Shown: positions 37,606 to 45,805 of the stretch, in pieces
Layout of the letters: each line of letters opens with the position of its first letter
Position numbering within the stretch: position 1 is the first letter of the stretch
Source: Methyloprofundus sp.
GTDB lineage: Bacteria > Pseudomonadota > Gammaproteobacteria > Methylococcales > Methylomonadaceae
Direction of reading: 5' to 3'
NCBI GenBank assembly: GCA_016592635.1
Contig: AP023240.1
Span: forward strand, 3,141,630-3,205,629
DNA length: 64,000 nucleotides
Program-made: the position numbers and the translations under genes
The notes under the pieces: generated by a model
Database searches by the model: none
Told to the model about the DNA's origin: nothing
What the model saw: only the letters and a program-made list of their open reading frames with translations

Positions 37606-38270
37606 CCACCCGCAAAGCGGGTGGTTTGAGGTAACTCCCTCAAAGGGAGCTGGTACTGCACGTAAGCTCCAATGGAGCATTGGCTATCAGAACCCGCTAA
37701 GTAATTTTAATTACACAAACTACTCAAATAAATCAAACTGCTCTAATCTGCGGTCTTTTTCTTCCTGATTACGTATATACTTCCTTATCTTTTCCTCATC
37801 TAGCCCAACTGTACTTACACAATATCCTGTTGACCAAAAATGAAATCCTTTACTATTTCCTCTTTTCTTAATGTAATCCCTGTGGATTCGTACTGCCGAT
37901 TTTCCTTTTAATCTCCCTACTGTATTCGCAGCACTATACTTTGGAGGAACACTTAAGCATAAATGAACATGGTCAGGCATTGCATGCCCCTCTATTAACT
38001 CTGCTCCAAACTGCTTACACAAATCTTTTAAAATCACCCCAATATCTTTTCTTAAAGCACCATATATTACCTTTTTTCGATATTTAGGTACGATTACTAT
38101 GTGGTATCTACAATACCACCTTACATGGGACTGGCTTTGCCATTCTCTCATTTTATTTTCCTCTTTACCTTGCCGGGTTCAGAGGGGAATTTAACGAGTT
38201 TTTACGCTGGAACGGCAGAGCCTATTTGCATCGCACTGGCAAAGCCAGTGGCTTAAAATTAGGAGTTAGC
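37606..38270 (-). mobile_element. IS200/IS605-type element with tnpA only
   Basis: The tnpA gene is bracketed by two subterminal hairpins. These are ccacccgc/gcgggtgg around an aaa loop at 37606-37624 (3' side of the gene) and cactggc/gccagtg around aaa at 38234-38250 (5' side). Such imperfect terminal stem-loops and the absence of inverted repeats are normal for this family, which moves single-stranded DNA. The exact tips are not resolved. Confidence 0.75.
37720..38151 (-). CDS. tnpA: IS200-type transposase TnpA (HUH/Y1)
   Basis: The 143-residue protein has the HUH motif in the stretch EGHAMPDHVHLCLSVPP and the catalytic tyrosine region in STGYCVSTVGLDEEKIRKY. IVIVPKYRKKVIYGALRKD lies near the N-terminus. 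It is the full length expected for single-gene IS200 elements and appears intact. No tnpB is present. Confidence 0.93.
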   Translation of the reverse strand: MREWQSQSHVRWYCRYHIVIVPKYRKKVIYGALRKDIGVILKDLCKQFGAELIEGHAMPDHVHLCLSVPPKYSAANTVGRLKGKSAVRIHRDYIKKRGNSKGFHFWSTGYCVSTVGLDEEKIRKYIRNQEEKDRRLEQFDLFE

Positions 38271-38476
38271 TAAAATTATTGCCACTGCTATCGTCTGCCT
38301 ACGTTTTTTTAAAATGACTAAGATCGAAAATTACAGCAGCATAAAACATTGTATTTATTTGAATAATTCCTTATATCGCTCTATTTTTTTAGAGTAAGAA
38401 GTATTTCAGTTAAAAAAATAGCAATGAAAGGTTGCAAACATAAAAATCCATTGTATAATAATAAAAATAGTCAGAC

Positions 38477-38552
38477 GGGTCCTTAGCTCAGCTGGTAGAG
38501 CACCGCACTTTTAATGCGATGGTCGCGAGTTCGAATCTCGCAGGACCCACCA
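38477..38552 (+). tRNA. tRNA-Lys (anticodon TTT)
   Basis: The cloverleaf is complete: gggtcct pairs with aggaccc, the D arm is gctcagctggtagagc, and the anticodon stem-loop is cgcacttttaatgcg with TTT. The T arm is cgagttcgaatctcg, with encoded CCA. A terminator follows at 38570-38603 and an integrase remnant points toward it, a typical integration-site setting. Confidence 0.96.
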
Positions 38553-38569
38553 CAAATTCGAATAAAATT

Positions 38570-38603
38570 AAGCGGTTAGAGTTAATTCTCAACCGCTTTT
38601 TTT
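38570..38603 (+). terminator. terminator after tRNA-Lys
   Basis: Arms aagcggttagag and ctcaaccgctt form a stem, followed by a run of T residues. Confidence 0.85.
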
Positions 38604-38651
38604 ATGTCTAAAAATTAGCTGGGTAAGTTTTGTGGTAACTTTCCAGCCTAC

Positions 38652-38918
38652 TTACCCAATTCGCCTCAGAATCTGAGACGGCTTCTGATCAACAATACGT
38701 TCAACAGCCTCTAATAGTTCAGACACTTCAGCCTTCAGCAGGTGAATAATGTGTTGTTATATCTCCATTAGAGTGATGCAGAAGAACCTTTCGGGTTTCT
38801 AGCGGCACCCTCGCATTCCTCAATCGCCTACCAAACGTATGCTTAAGATTATGAGTGCGTAGGTGAAAGAATTCAGGTGACAGGAGTCCCTGAATTTCGT
38901 GAAGTAGCATGGCGCGCC
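38652..38918 (-). pseudogene. tyrosine recombinase (phage-type integrase) C-terminal remnant
   Basis: The frame encodes HLRTHNLKHTFGRRLRNARV, TRKVLLHHSNGDITTHYSP and then, after a frameshift, VSELLEAVERIVDQKPSQIL. It retains the H-x-x-R box (HNLKHTFGRR), the second His (LLHH) and the nucleophile Tyr (THYS). The N-terminal two thirds are missing. The frameshift is a 7-bp tandem duplication (cttcagc at 38726-38732 and 38733-38739). The stop is at 38652-38654. It reads toward the nearby tRNA-Lys. Confidence 0.82.
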
Positions 38919-39029
38919 TGTCAGCCGATTACGAGAGGCCTACTCTCATCTTTAATATAGTTACGAACAACTTCGTTGTTCTCTTGACACACATGAACTG
39001 CGCTGCCAGCGGTCAAGTGGATGCACTGG

Positions 39030-39410
39030 TTATGTGTGTTTTTTGGGGTAATATGCAACGCTTTCTAATGATTTAAAATCAATATCCTGTGTCCATATTA
39101 TAGCTTTAAACCTTTGAGCAGTTGCGTAAATAATACTGTCAGCCAATGGCAATTTATAGTCAATACCGTATTTTGCTGCATCAATAGCCAAAGAACTATC
39201 CAACGATATAACTTTTCCTTGCCCCATATGAGCAATAGCTTCCAAAGCCATATCTTCACCACGCTGGCGTAAAATATATTTAAAAACCTCGGTAATAGTA
39301 ATGCTAGGGACAATTAACTTTTCAATATTCTCTATCGGAGTTGAAAATACTTCCGCATTGGAATTGCCTGCAAAATAAGATAACCATGCTGATGAATCTA
39401 CTACATTCAT
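39030..39410 (-). CDS. vapC: VapC-type PIN-domain toxin
   Basis: The 126-residue toxin is a PIN-domain ribonuclease with acidic residues in MNVVDSSAWLSYF (Asp5), in the SITITEVFKYILRQRGED region (Glu), and in LPLADSIIYATAQRF (Asp). It ends in IDFKSLESVAYYPKK. Members usually cut tRNA or rRNA when not bound by VapB. The gene starts inside the last codons of the antitoxin (four-base overlap at 39407-39410), which indicates coupling. Length and catalytic residues are normal. Confidence 0.92.
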   Translation of the reverse strand: MNVVDSSAWLSYFAGNSNAEVFSTPIENIEKLIVPSITITEVFKYILRQRGEDMALEAIAHMGQGKVISLDSSLAIDAAKYGIDYKLPLADSIIYATAQRFKAIIWTQDIDFKSLESVAYYPKKHT

Positions 39411-39613
39411 ATTCGGTCTTTTTCCCTTGGTACTTCGGTATCAATACCTTTTAAGAAACCTCTCATTTCACTCATAGGTTTAATGGGAATTAACTCTATA
39501 CGGTTGCCGTAAGTTAGCATTTGTACTTTTTGTCCTGAAATTATTCCAATAGATTCTCTTACATCTTTCGGAATAACGACCTGAAATTTTGGGGAAACTG
39601 TTACCGCCCTCAT
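39407..39613 (-). CDS. vapB: VapB-type antitoxin (AbrB fold)
   Basis: The product is about 68 residues from the ATG at 39611-39613, preceded by gaggtta. It has the swapped-hairpin AbrB motif AVTVSPKFQVVIPKDVRESI. The tail MSEMRGFLKGIDTEVPREKD is typical of VapB C-termini that wrap the toxin. Upstream in-frame starts would add residues without support. It autoregulates the operon with VapC in the usual family model. This is the intact counterpart of the decayed pair near 23 kb. Confidence 0.9.
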   Translation of the reverse strand: MRAVTVSPKFQVVIPKDVRESIGIISGQKVQMLTYGNRIELIPIKPMSEMRGFLKGIDTEVPREKDRI

Positions 39614-39806
39614 AACTAACCTCATCGATGTGAATATGGTATTACTATAGTCATATCGATAATATTTGTCAAACACATAACGACGTGGTCACCTGACGCG
39701 GGAAGATATACGATGTCCTTCAACAGCGCGATGAACCTTGATAAAAATATGACCTTTAAAGTCGAGTAGCCCGAAGTGTAATGGTCAAGTAGAACAGGAC
39801 ACATTC

Positions 39807-40634
39807 TTAGGCTATTTTTTTCTGGAATTCACGCTCAAACTCTAAGGGTGATTTATAGCCCAATATAGAGTGTGTTCGCTTACCATTATAAAAAGCCAGA
39901 TAATCAATAATACTCAGCTTTGCTGCTTCTTTCGTTCTGAACTTTTCGTAATTCAATTGTTCATGTTTTAGGCTACGAAAAAACCGCTCTGTAGGGCTAT
40001 TATCCCAGCAGTTGCCCTTTCGGCTCATGCTTTGCTCCATTTTCATGATATCCAAGTGGTCACGGTACTCTTTGCTCGCATATTGGCTGCCACGATCCGA
40101 ATGATGCAGTAGCCCAGGCTTAGGTTTTCTACGCCAAAAAGCCATCTGTAACGCATCTAAACAAAGTGAAGTACGCATATGATCGTTAATCGCCCAACCC
40201 ACCACTTGGCGTGAAAATAAATCGATAACGACAGCAACATAAAGCCAGCCTTCAAGTGTCCAAACGTAGGTAATATCGGTAGTCCATACCTTATTGGGCG
40301 CTTTGGTAGCAAACTGCCGGTCAAGCTTGTTGGGGGAGATCGCATCATTGTGATCGCTGTCAGTCGTCACTTTAAATTTCTTTGGGTAACGCACTTTTAA
40401 CCCAAGCTCTGCCATTAAGCGCACTACTTTATATCGACCTGCCTTAATGCCTATTTTTTTAAGTGCATCTGACATGCGACGACTTCCATACACTTGTTTA
40501 TTGTCATAAAAAATTTGCTTAATTTTTTCTTTGAGCTCAGCTTCTTCTTTTGTTTTATTCTGCCTGTCAGGATTGTTGGCCCAAGCATAATAAGCACTGG
40601 TACTGACCTTCATAACACGGCATAAAGTGGTCAC
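39807..40634 (-). CDS. IS3-family transposase OrfB (DDE)
   Basis: The catalytic frame of 275 residues from its first ATG has VWTTDITYVWTLEGWLYVAV with the first Asp, then LHHSDRGSQYASKEYRDHL with the second. CWDNSPTERFFRSLKHEQ carries the Glu. The frame is open upstream (RYAFIREQQKTYPVTTL) into the end of orfA, where a -1 shift around gcgaaagaagccgaata would fuse the two as OrfAB. Intact. Confidence 0.93.
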   Translation of the reverse strand: MTTLCRVMKVSTSAYYAWANNPDRQNKTKEEAELKEKIKQIFYDNKQVYGSRRMSDALKKIGIKAGRYKVVRLMAELGLKVRYPKKFKVTTDSDHNDAISPNKLDRQFATKAPNKVWTTDITYVWTLEGWLYVAVVIDLFSRQVVGWAINDHMRTSLCLDALQMAFWRRKPKPGLLHHSDRGSQYASKEYRDHLDIMKMEQSMSRKGNCWDNSPTERFFRSLKHEQLNYEKFRTKEAAKLSIIDYLAFYNGKRTHSILGYKSPLEFEREFQKKIA

Positions 40635-40672
40635 AGGGTATGTCTTCTGTTGCTCACGAATAAAGGCATATC

Positions 40673-40984
40673 TTATTCGGCTTCTTTCGCAAAGAAGACT
40701 GCGGCCTTTTTTAATATCTCACGCTCCATACGCAATTGTTCGTTTTTCTTGCGTAAGTGTATTAACTCATCATGTGCACTTAGATTTAATACGGAATGAT
40801 TTTTAATCACTTTCTCTTCGGAACCTTTCTCAGCCTTAACCCAGCGACTAATGGCGCTTAATGAAACCCCTAAATGATCTGCGGCTCGTTGTCGTGTATA
40901 GCCATTTTTAAGTACTAATTTTGCCGCATCCTGTTTAAACTCTAGTGTGTATTTAGGTTTTGGCTGTTTGTTTTCGTTACTCAT
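40673..40984 (-). CDS. IS3-family OrfA (HTH)
   Basis: The product is about 103 residues from MSNENK (ATG at 40982-40984, ribosome site gaggtg). The HTH is KQDAAKLVLKNGYTRQRAAD followed by HLGVSLSAISRWVK. A leucine-zipper-like ELIHLRKKNEQLRMEREILK follows. It ends KEAE at the frameshift point into orfB. Confidence 0.92.
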   Translation of the reverse strand: MSNENKQPKPKYTLEFKQDAAKLVLKNGYTRQRAADHLGVSLSAISRWVKAEKGSEEKVIKNHSVLNLSAHDELIHLRKKNEQLRMEREILKKAAVFFAKEAE

Positions 40985-41068
40985 ATTCACCTCTAATGAC
41001 ATTATAAATCAGCCTATAGATGTGTCCTGCTTTATTAAACCATTACAAATTTCCCTGTCGGCTACTGC

Positions 41069-41118
41069 GGACTAAAAATCATCACTTCGCTAAGCTCCGT
41101 TTCCCTGATTTTCAGCGA
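41069..41118. repeat. 50-bp direct repeat (partner of 37271-37320)
   Basis: The sequence ggactaaaaatcatcacttc onward to ttttcagcga is identical at 37271-37320. A weaker shared stretch (ccctgtcg, cta) precedes both. Between the two copies lie the IS200-type element, tRNA-Lys, the integrase remnant, vapBC and IS3. The neighbouring gap 41119-41261 has no gene. Confidence 0.8.
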
Positions 41119-41269
41119 TAGTTCGCTCATATGAATTATTATTAATTTTCAAATCATGATTCGAAAATTTTCTGCTGAATTCGAAGTGAATTTTAATAAA
41201 AAATGACTTTTTCGTTCAGGCACTACTTAGGAATCTGAATTTAATAATACCCGAAACTACAATCTGTAG

Positions 41270-42664
41270 GGGTGAGGCTTTAATATAATGTATTAAGCCA
41301 TTAAATATTGGGCCTCACCTTGAATAATTTTCTCCCAAAATTGTTGCCACCTATTTGTTGTTTGAACTAATGCACGTAAACTCAATACAACTTTAGCTCC
41401 TTTTGTTTTCCATCTCATACCTGAGCCACAAAGCCGCTGTTTAACTAATGTTTTACAAGCTGCTTCTGTCACGCCCGAACCAATCGGTAAATTTTTATTA
41501 ACATGTGAGGCATAATTCATCCTGTTTTTAGCGATATTATTTTTAAAATAGGTGAGCGTTGTTTCTAAATCCGCCTTGATTGATTTGGTGAGCCTAGATT
41601 CCATTAATGGCGTTAATTCTTCTAAAATGGTTTGCGCCGCCCCTGTGTCATTCTTGAGTTGGGAACAACGATCTGACAGCCATTTTTTACGATCAATAGC
41701 CGTTGATTTTTTTGGAAAAATAGCATGAGAGGCTTTTGCTAAATATTCAGTGACATGATAAAAATCAACCAATTGTTGCTGAGTATGTTGCTCTAAAAAT
41801 GTCCAGTTATCTTTGGCTCCATCCGCAATACCAAGATAAAGTGCATCGGGGTAACGGGCTTTTATGCAGGTGATTTCATGCTCATACCGCTCTTTGAAAC
41901 TTGCCTTCCCATATTCAGGCGCTTCTCCCAAGTAGAGAGTATGCTGGCGTTCACCCTCGCAGTCATACAAAGACAGGTTACCAACCATTGCTTCACGGTA
42001 ACCTTCGTTTGCCATTAAAACATAAGCACCATCTAAACTGAAAACAATCGTACTAATGGGTTCATCTAATTCAGGCAGCTCATACTCCCACTTTTCTTCT
42101 TGTGCCGTCGCAATACTTCCTACCCAGTTCGTTACATTTTGTATCGTGGATTTGGCAATGATCCGATTGTGATTATTCTTCAAATCAAGACAAACTGAAT
42201 TGGCATTTCCTTGGGAATACTTGTGGGACAATTGCTGTGCAAATTTAGGAGTCGCTGCAAAAATAGTATGCGCCGAGTCTTCTAATGGACAAAAAATATG
42301 CCCTCCTTTTGAGGATTGGTAAACATGACGTTTAATTTCAATGATGCCAAAGGGCGTTTGATATTTTTTGCTGTCTCTGTTTTTAGACGTGAGTTTTACA
42401 CCCTCTCTTATAATCGGAGTACCCTTTGTATCAAAGCATTTTAAAGCTTCGCCTGTGGCTACGCATCCTACGCTATTGACCGCATCCAGTATCGTGTTTT
42501 CCATTTCCATCATATTGCCTTCCAGAGCTAAAGTAACTGATACGGTGATGCTTCCGTCAACATTGTGGATGATAGTTGTCATGGGTAGAGAAAAATAATG
42601 TGATAGTAAAGATGGGGATTTTATATTAAATCATGAGAAATAACATTATATTTAAGCCTCACCC
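41270..42664 (-). mobile_element. ISKra4-family insertion sequence, copy B (complete)
   Basis: Ends are gggtgaggctttaatataat (from 41270) and the complement of gggtgaggcttaaatataat (to 42664). An 8-bp direct repeat atctgtag (41262-41269 and 42665-42672) flanks the element. Length is 1395 bp. The insertion is at the foot of the perfect hairpin element 42668-42737. The same element is present, cut by the window edge, at 1-917. Confidence 0.93.
41293..42582 (-). CDS. ISKra4-family transposase
   Basis: The 429-residue transposase has IVFSLDGAYVLMAN and YLGIADGAKDNWTFLEQHT for the two Asp. LPIGSGVTEAACKTLVKQRL followed by CGSGMRWKTKGAKVVLSLRA is diagnostic of ISKra4 proteins. It starts MTTIIHNVDGS, contains no stop, and is full length. 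It is the best evidence for the partial copy at the window start. Confidence 0.93.
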   Translation of the reverse strand: MTTIIHNVDGSITVSVTLALEGNMMEMENTILDAVNSVGCVATGEALKCFDTKGTPIIREGVKLTSKNRDSKKYQTPFGIIEIKRHVYQSSKGGHIFCPLEDSAHTIFAATPKFAQQLSHKYSQGNANSVCLDLKNNHNRIIAKSTIQNVTNWVGSIATAQEEKWEYELPELDEPISTIVFSLDGAYVLMANEGYREAMVGNLSLYDCEGERQHTLYLGEAPEYGKASFKERYEHEITCIKARYPDALYLGIADGAKDNWTFLEQHTQQQLVDFYHVTEYLAKASHAIFPKKSTAIDRKKWLSDRCSQLKNDTGAAQTILEELTPLMESRLTKSIKADLETTLTYFKNNIAKNRMNYASHVNKNLPIGSGVTEAACKTLVKQRLCGSGMRWKTKGAKVVLSLRALVQTTNRWQQFWEKIIQGEAQYLMA

Positions 42665-42667
42665 ATC

Positions 42668-42737
42668 TGTAGGATGTGCTGAGGTACGAAGCGCATCAAT
42701 TGCACAAGATGCGCTTCGTACCTCAGCACATCCTACA
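42668..42737. repeat. perfect 30-bp inverted repeat (hairpin element)
   Basis: Arms starting tgtaggatgtgctgagg are exactly complementary over 30 bases around a 10-base loop (42698-42707). It lies just downstream of cheR and overlaps the ISKra4 target duplication. It is a sequence relative of the degenerate 17486-17545 copy. Confidence 0.85.
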
Positions 42738-42765
42738 ATTTCGTATATTATTTAATTCCTGTTCC

Positions 42766-43590
42766 TTAGCTCATTTTCTTAAAATATCTCGCTCGTTTAC
42801 CTCTTACTGGCTCTATCGTTTTTAGATCAATAGGTATTGACTCGGTGCTACTTAAAAACAAGTACCCCCCTGGTTCCAATGCTGTAATTAAGCGCTGTAA
42901 AATATCACGCTTTACAGCTTCGGAAAAATAGATCAAGACATTCCGGCAAAAAATAATATCAAATTTGCCTACATTTGCAAAAGGTTGTAATAAGTTTAAT
43001 TTCTGAAAACGAGCACGGCGCATTATGTCTGAGTTTAGCTGGTGCCCTACTGCTACCTTTTGAAAATAACGCGTATAAACTTGACTGGCTAAACCACGAT
43101 CAATGGCCATATCAGAGTATATGCCAGTTCGTGCTTGCTTAAGAACCGTGCCTGAAATATCAGTTCCCAAAATCTGTACATTTTGGTTAATTGCTTGAAC
43201 AGCTGCCCATTCTGCAACACACATACTGATAGTATAAGGTTCTTGGCCTGAGGAACACGCTGCCGACCAGACTTTAATAGTGCCTCTTTTTTGCTTGAGT
43301 ATTTCAGGCAGTACTTCATGCTGCAATGCCTGAAATTGGGTATCATCCCGGAACCAAAAGGTTTCATTAGTGGTCATTGCATCAATAACTTTTGATTGTA
43401 ATTGACCTGCAAGCCCAGCACCCTTATTTAACTGTAACAATAACTCTGATAGAGATGCTAAGTTAAACTCTTGCAAGACATTGATCAGGCGATTTTTTAC
43501 CAAATATTGCTTATTATCACCTATTTCAATACCACTAGATTTCTGGAGAAATACCTGAAAATCTTGATATTCTTGCGCAGTAATATCCAT
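42766..43590 (-). CDS. cheR: chemotaxis protein methyltransferase CheR
   Basis: CheR methylates glutamates of chemoreceptors with SAM. The 274-residue protein has the N-terminal helical domain (QVFLQKSSGIEIGDNKQYLV) and the Rossmann domain: FWFRDDTQFQALQ, KVWSAACSSGQEPYTISMCV and FDIIFCRNVLIYFSEAVKRD, then GGYLFLSSTES. It lies 34 bp after cheV on the minus strand and is likely cotranscribed. In Vibrio and Pseudomonas the cheV-cheR pair precedes flgB. Here repeats and ISKra4 follow instead. Confidence 0.95.
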   Translation of the reverse strand: MDITAQEYQDFQVFLQKSSGIEIGDNKQYLVKNRLINVLQEFNLASLSELLLQLNKGAGLAGQLQSKVIDAMTTNETFWFRDDTQFQALQHEVLPEILKQKRGTIKVWSAACSSGQEPYTISMCVAEWAAVQAINQNVQILGTDISGTVLKQARTGIYSDMAIDRGLASQVYTRYFQKVAVGHQLNSDIMRRARFQKLNLLQPFANVGKFDIIFCRNVLIYFSEAVKRDILQRLITALEPGGYLFLSSTESIPIDLKTIEPVRGKRARYFKKMS

Positions 43591-43624
43591 TATTGATTTA
43601 GTAAGCTAATCATTAATGCCGTGA

Positions 43625-44563
43625 CTAAATATCTCGCCCATGAAAATCACGTAAACGTTTCTGCACACATTCAGCTAATGCATCAGGTTTAAATTTAGCC
43701 AAAAATTCATTAGCCCCTACTTTCTCAATCATAGTCGAGTTAAATACACCACTCAAAGACGTGTGTAAAATCAAATAGACATCTTTTAATTCTGGGTCTT
43801 CTTTTACTTTGGCGGCAAAAGTATAACCATCCATGCGCGGCATCTCTACATCAGAAATAATCATCGTATAATAATCAGCAACCTTAACGCCATCTGCTTT
43901 TAACTGCGAGACATGCTCCCAAGCCTCTAAGCCATCTTTAAGCAAAGTACACTTAATTCCGATCTGTTCTAAAACACGTTTAACCTGGTTTCTAGCCACC
44001 GAAGAATCATCTACAATTAATATATGATCATCCGCATTATCGGCAACCACATTATCTGCCAAAACTTCATCAGAAGCTTCTTCAGCGCCTCCCATGACTT
44101 CCTTCATTACTTTTTCAACATCAATGACTTCAATCAACTCATTTTCAAGTTGCGTCACTGCTGTTAAATAACCTTCCCTGCCCGCACCTTTGGGTGGGGC
44201 ATTAACCTGATCCCAGCCTATATTAATAATTCTATCAACCGAACTCACCATAAAGCCTTGCACACTACGGTTATATTCAGTAACAATCACAAAGTTATCA
44301 GCATCTCTATTCACGGGCAACATGCCGATGGCCATAGATAAATCCATGACAGGAATAGTCTTGCCTCGTAAATGTGCAACCCCACAAATAACAGAATGTG
44401 ATTGTGGTATTTGCGTTAAGGCAGGACACTGAATCACTTCTTGCACTTTAAATACGTTAATACCAAAGCGCTGCCGCCCTGCCAACTTAAAGAGTAATAA
44501 TTCAAAACGGTTATGCCCCGCTAGCTTCGTGCGTTGGTCAACTCCATCTAAAATTCCAGCCAT
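43625..44563 (-). CDS. cheV: chemotaxis scaffold protein CheV
   Basis: CheV joins a CheW-like coupling domain (about residues 20-165; LLLFKLAGRQRFGINVFKVQ, GKTIPVMDLSMAIGM) to a receiver domain (residues 185-305). The receiver has DDSS at its N-terminus, MIISDVEMPRMDG with the phospho-acceptor Asp, LILHTSLSG and the conserved Lys in EFLAKFKPD. It couples receptors to the kinase and may buffer phosphoryl groups. Length 312 is normal. The gene is divergent from flgA. Confidence 0.95.
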   Translation of the reverse strand: MAGILDGVDQRTKLAGHNRFELLLFKLAGRQRFGINVFKVQEVIQCPALTQIPQSHSVICGVAHLRGKTIPVMDLSMAIGMLPVNRDADNFVIVTEYNRSVQGFMVSSVDRIINIGWDQVNAPPKGAGREGYLTAVTQLENELIEVIDVEKVMKEVMGGAEEASDEVLADNVVADNADDHILIVDDSSVARNQVKRVLEQIGIKCTLLKDGLEAWEHVSQLKADGVKVADYYTMIISDVEMPRMDGYTFAAKVKEDPELKDVYLILHTSLSGVFNSTMIEKVGANEFLAKFKPDALAECVQKRLRDFHGRDI

Positions 44564-44693
44564 AACAACCTCTTAAATCAATTAATATGCTACTTCGCGC
44601 AAGTATCTCTGCGCAAAGTATACAATGGTAATAACGAAATTTATCGTTTCAATATATTATAACGACTCAGTTTTTCAATACTTGATTATTTTT

Positions 44694-44710
44694 TTGGCAT
44701 TAATTCTGCT
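44694..44710 (+). promoter_or_regulatory. sigma-54 promoter for flgA
   Basis: The sequence ttggcattaattctgct has GG at 44696-44697 and GC at 44708-44709, with ten bases between them, the defining -24/-12 spacing. The start of transcription would be about 44720, before the flgA ATG at 44746. This also rules out a TTG start at 44710. Sigma-54 control of flgA fits the FleQ/RpoN-type flagellar hierarchy. Confidence 0.75.
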
Positions 44711-44745
44711 TGGTTATTACCAAGACAACTAAAAATGCCAAAGAA

Positions 44746-45456
44746 ATGACACATATCAAACTACAAAAAATTTTGTTAACTGGTCTTACCTTGCTACTAT
44801 TTTCCACAAGGTCTATTGCGGCAAGTGAATATCAGTCACTTAGCTCCATACAGGAAACTGTTGTGCACTTTATCCAAGCTAATATTGATACTAGCCAAGA
44901 TCATGATATTCGCGTCAATAAACTGGATAGCAGGCTTAAACTACAGAAATGCACAGCCCCCTTAGAAGCATACAGTAATAATGACCGCTTTGATGCGGGA
45001 GTATTATCAGTTGGCGTACGCTGCAATGGCAAGCACAAATGGGCGTTATATAATTCTGCAAAACTGATATTCTACCAGCAGGTCTTAGTGCTCAAACGCA
45101 GCCTAAAACGCAATAGTCTGGTTAGTGCTGACAATGTCGTGTTAAAAAAATACCCTTCCACCAAAATACGCAGGGGCTATTTTACGCAATACCAGCAAAT
45201 TAAAAATCAACTCACGACCCGCAATATACGCGCAGGTACTGTTTTACAACCAACACATTTAAGTACACCCAAACTTATTAAAAAAGGAGAACAAGTCATT
45301 ATCCATGCAAGCTCATCCTCAATCAGTATAAAAATGCCTGGCCGTGCATTGATGGATGGTAGCTTAGGCCAACAAATACGCATAAAAAACAGTAAATCTA
45401 AAAAAGTAATTGAAGGTACTGTGGTAAAAGCCGGTATTGTTTCAGTTAATTTTTAA
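44746..45456 (+). CDS. flgA: flagellar basal-body P-ring assembly chaperone FlgA
   Basis: The product is about 236 residues from the ATG at 44746. It has a signal peptide (QKILLTGLTLLLFSTRSIAA) and is exported to help FlgI assemble the P ring. The C-terminal SAF-type domain shows LVSADNVVLKKYPSTKIRRG, TRNIRAGTVLQPTHLS and IKMPGRALMDGSLGQQIRI. A sigma-54 promoter lies just upstream, and flgM and flgN follow. Confidence 0.93.
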   Translation: MTHIKLQKILLTGLTLLLFSTRSIAASEYQSLSSIQETVVHFIQANIDTSQDHDIRVNKLDSRLKLQKCTAPLEAYSNNDRFDAGVLSVGVRCNGKHKWALYNSAKLIFYQQVLVLKRSLKRNSLVSADNVVLKKYPSTKIRRGYFTQYQQIKNQLTTRNIRAGTVLQPTHLSTPKLIKKGEQVIIHASSSSISIKMPGRALMDGSLGQQIRIKNSKSKKVIEGTVVKAGIVSVNF

Positions 45457-45513
45457 AGTTATGTCAATTGCAGCCGCTACAATGGCATAGAAAATTTTTA
45501 TTGGGAGCTGGTC

Positions 45514-45801
45514 ATGAACATTGAAGTAAACAACAAGACCCACATAGCAGAAATAAATCGAGCATCTAGTGGCATTGTAAACAAAAAGGCCGAAAAAACT
45601 GAGCCAGAAGTCACAAAAACCGACTCTGTTGATTTATCTATTGCTACTGCAGTTAATTCATTAGCAACAGAACCTGAAGTAGATACCGACCGGGTTGCCG
45701 AGATAAAAAATGCATTGGCAAATGGTTCATACCAAATTGATAACGAAAAATTAGCACGTAACATCATTAATTTTGAACAAAATTTACCCAACACAGGCTA
45801 A
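45514..45801 (+). CDS. flgM: anti-sigma-28 factor FlgM
   Basis: This 95-residue protein holds FliA (sigma-28) inactive until hook completion and is then exported. The C-terminal half, EVDTDRVAEIKNALANGSYQ then IDNEKLARNIINFEQNL, is the sigma-binding region. The N-terminal half is flexible (Lys/Glu/Thr). The start follows gggagctggtc. It lies 57 bp after flgA and before flgN, the standard order. Confidence 0.92.
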   Translation: MNIEVNNKTHIAEINRASSGIVNKKAEKTEPEVTKTDSVDLSIATAVNSLATEPEVDTDRVAEIKNALANGSYQIDNEKLARNIINFEQNLPNTG

Positions 45802-45805
45802 TATC

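Larger units (their letters stand above)
39777..41047 (-). mobile_element. IS3-family insertion sequence
   Basis: The ends are tgtaatggtcaagtagaaca (from 39777) and the complement of tgtaatggtttaataaagca (to 41047), followed on both sides by ggacaca. They begin TG and end CA as usual. No matching direct repeat flanks the element (left cgaag, right aattt), which suggests later rearrangement at one side. It carries orfA and orfB with the usual -1 frame relation. Confidence 0.82.

Noticed and set aside
37606..38270. CRISPR-like repeats
   Set aside because: The palindromes here are single terminal hairpins of an IS200-type element, without regularly spaced repeats or cas genes anywhere in the window.
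38652..41047. A duplicated tRNA-Lys 3' end as the second attachment site
   Set aside because: No second copy of the tRNA-Lys 3' sequence (gagttcgaatctcg) was found between 38.6 and 44 kb, so no att pair is claimed.
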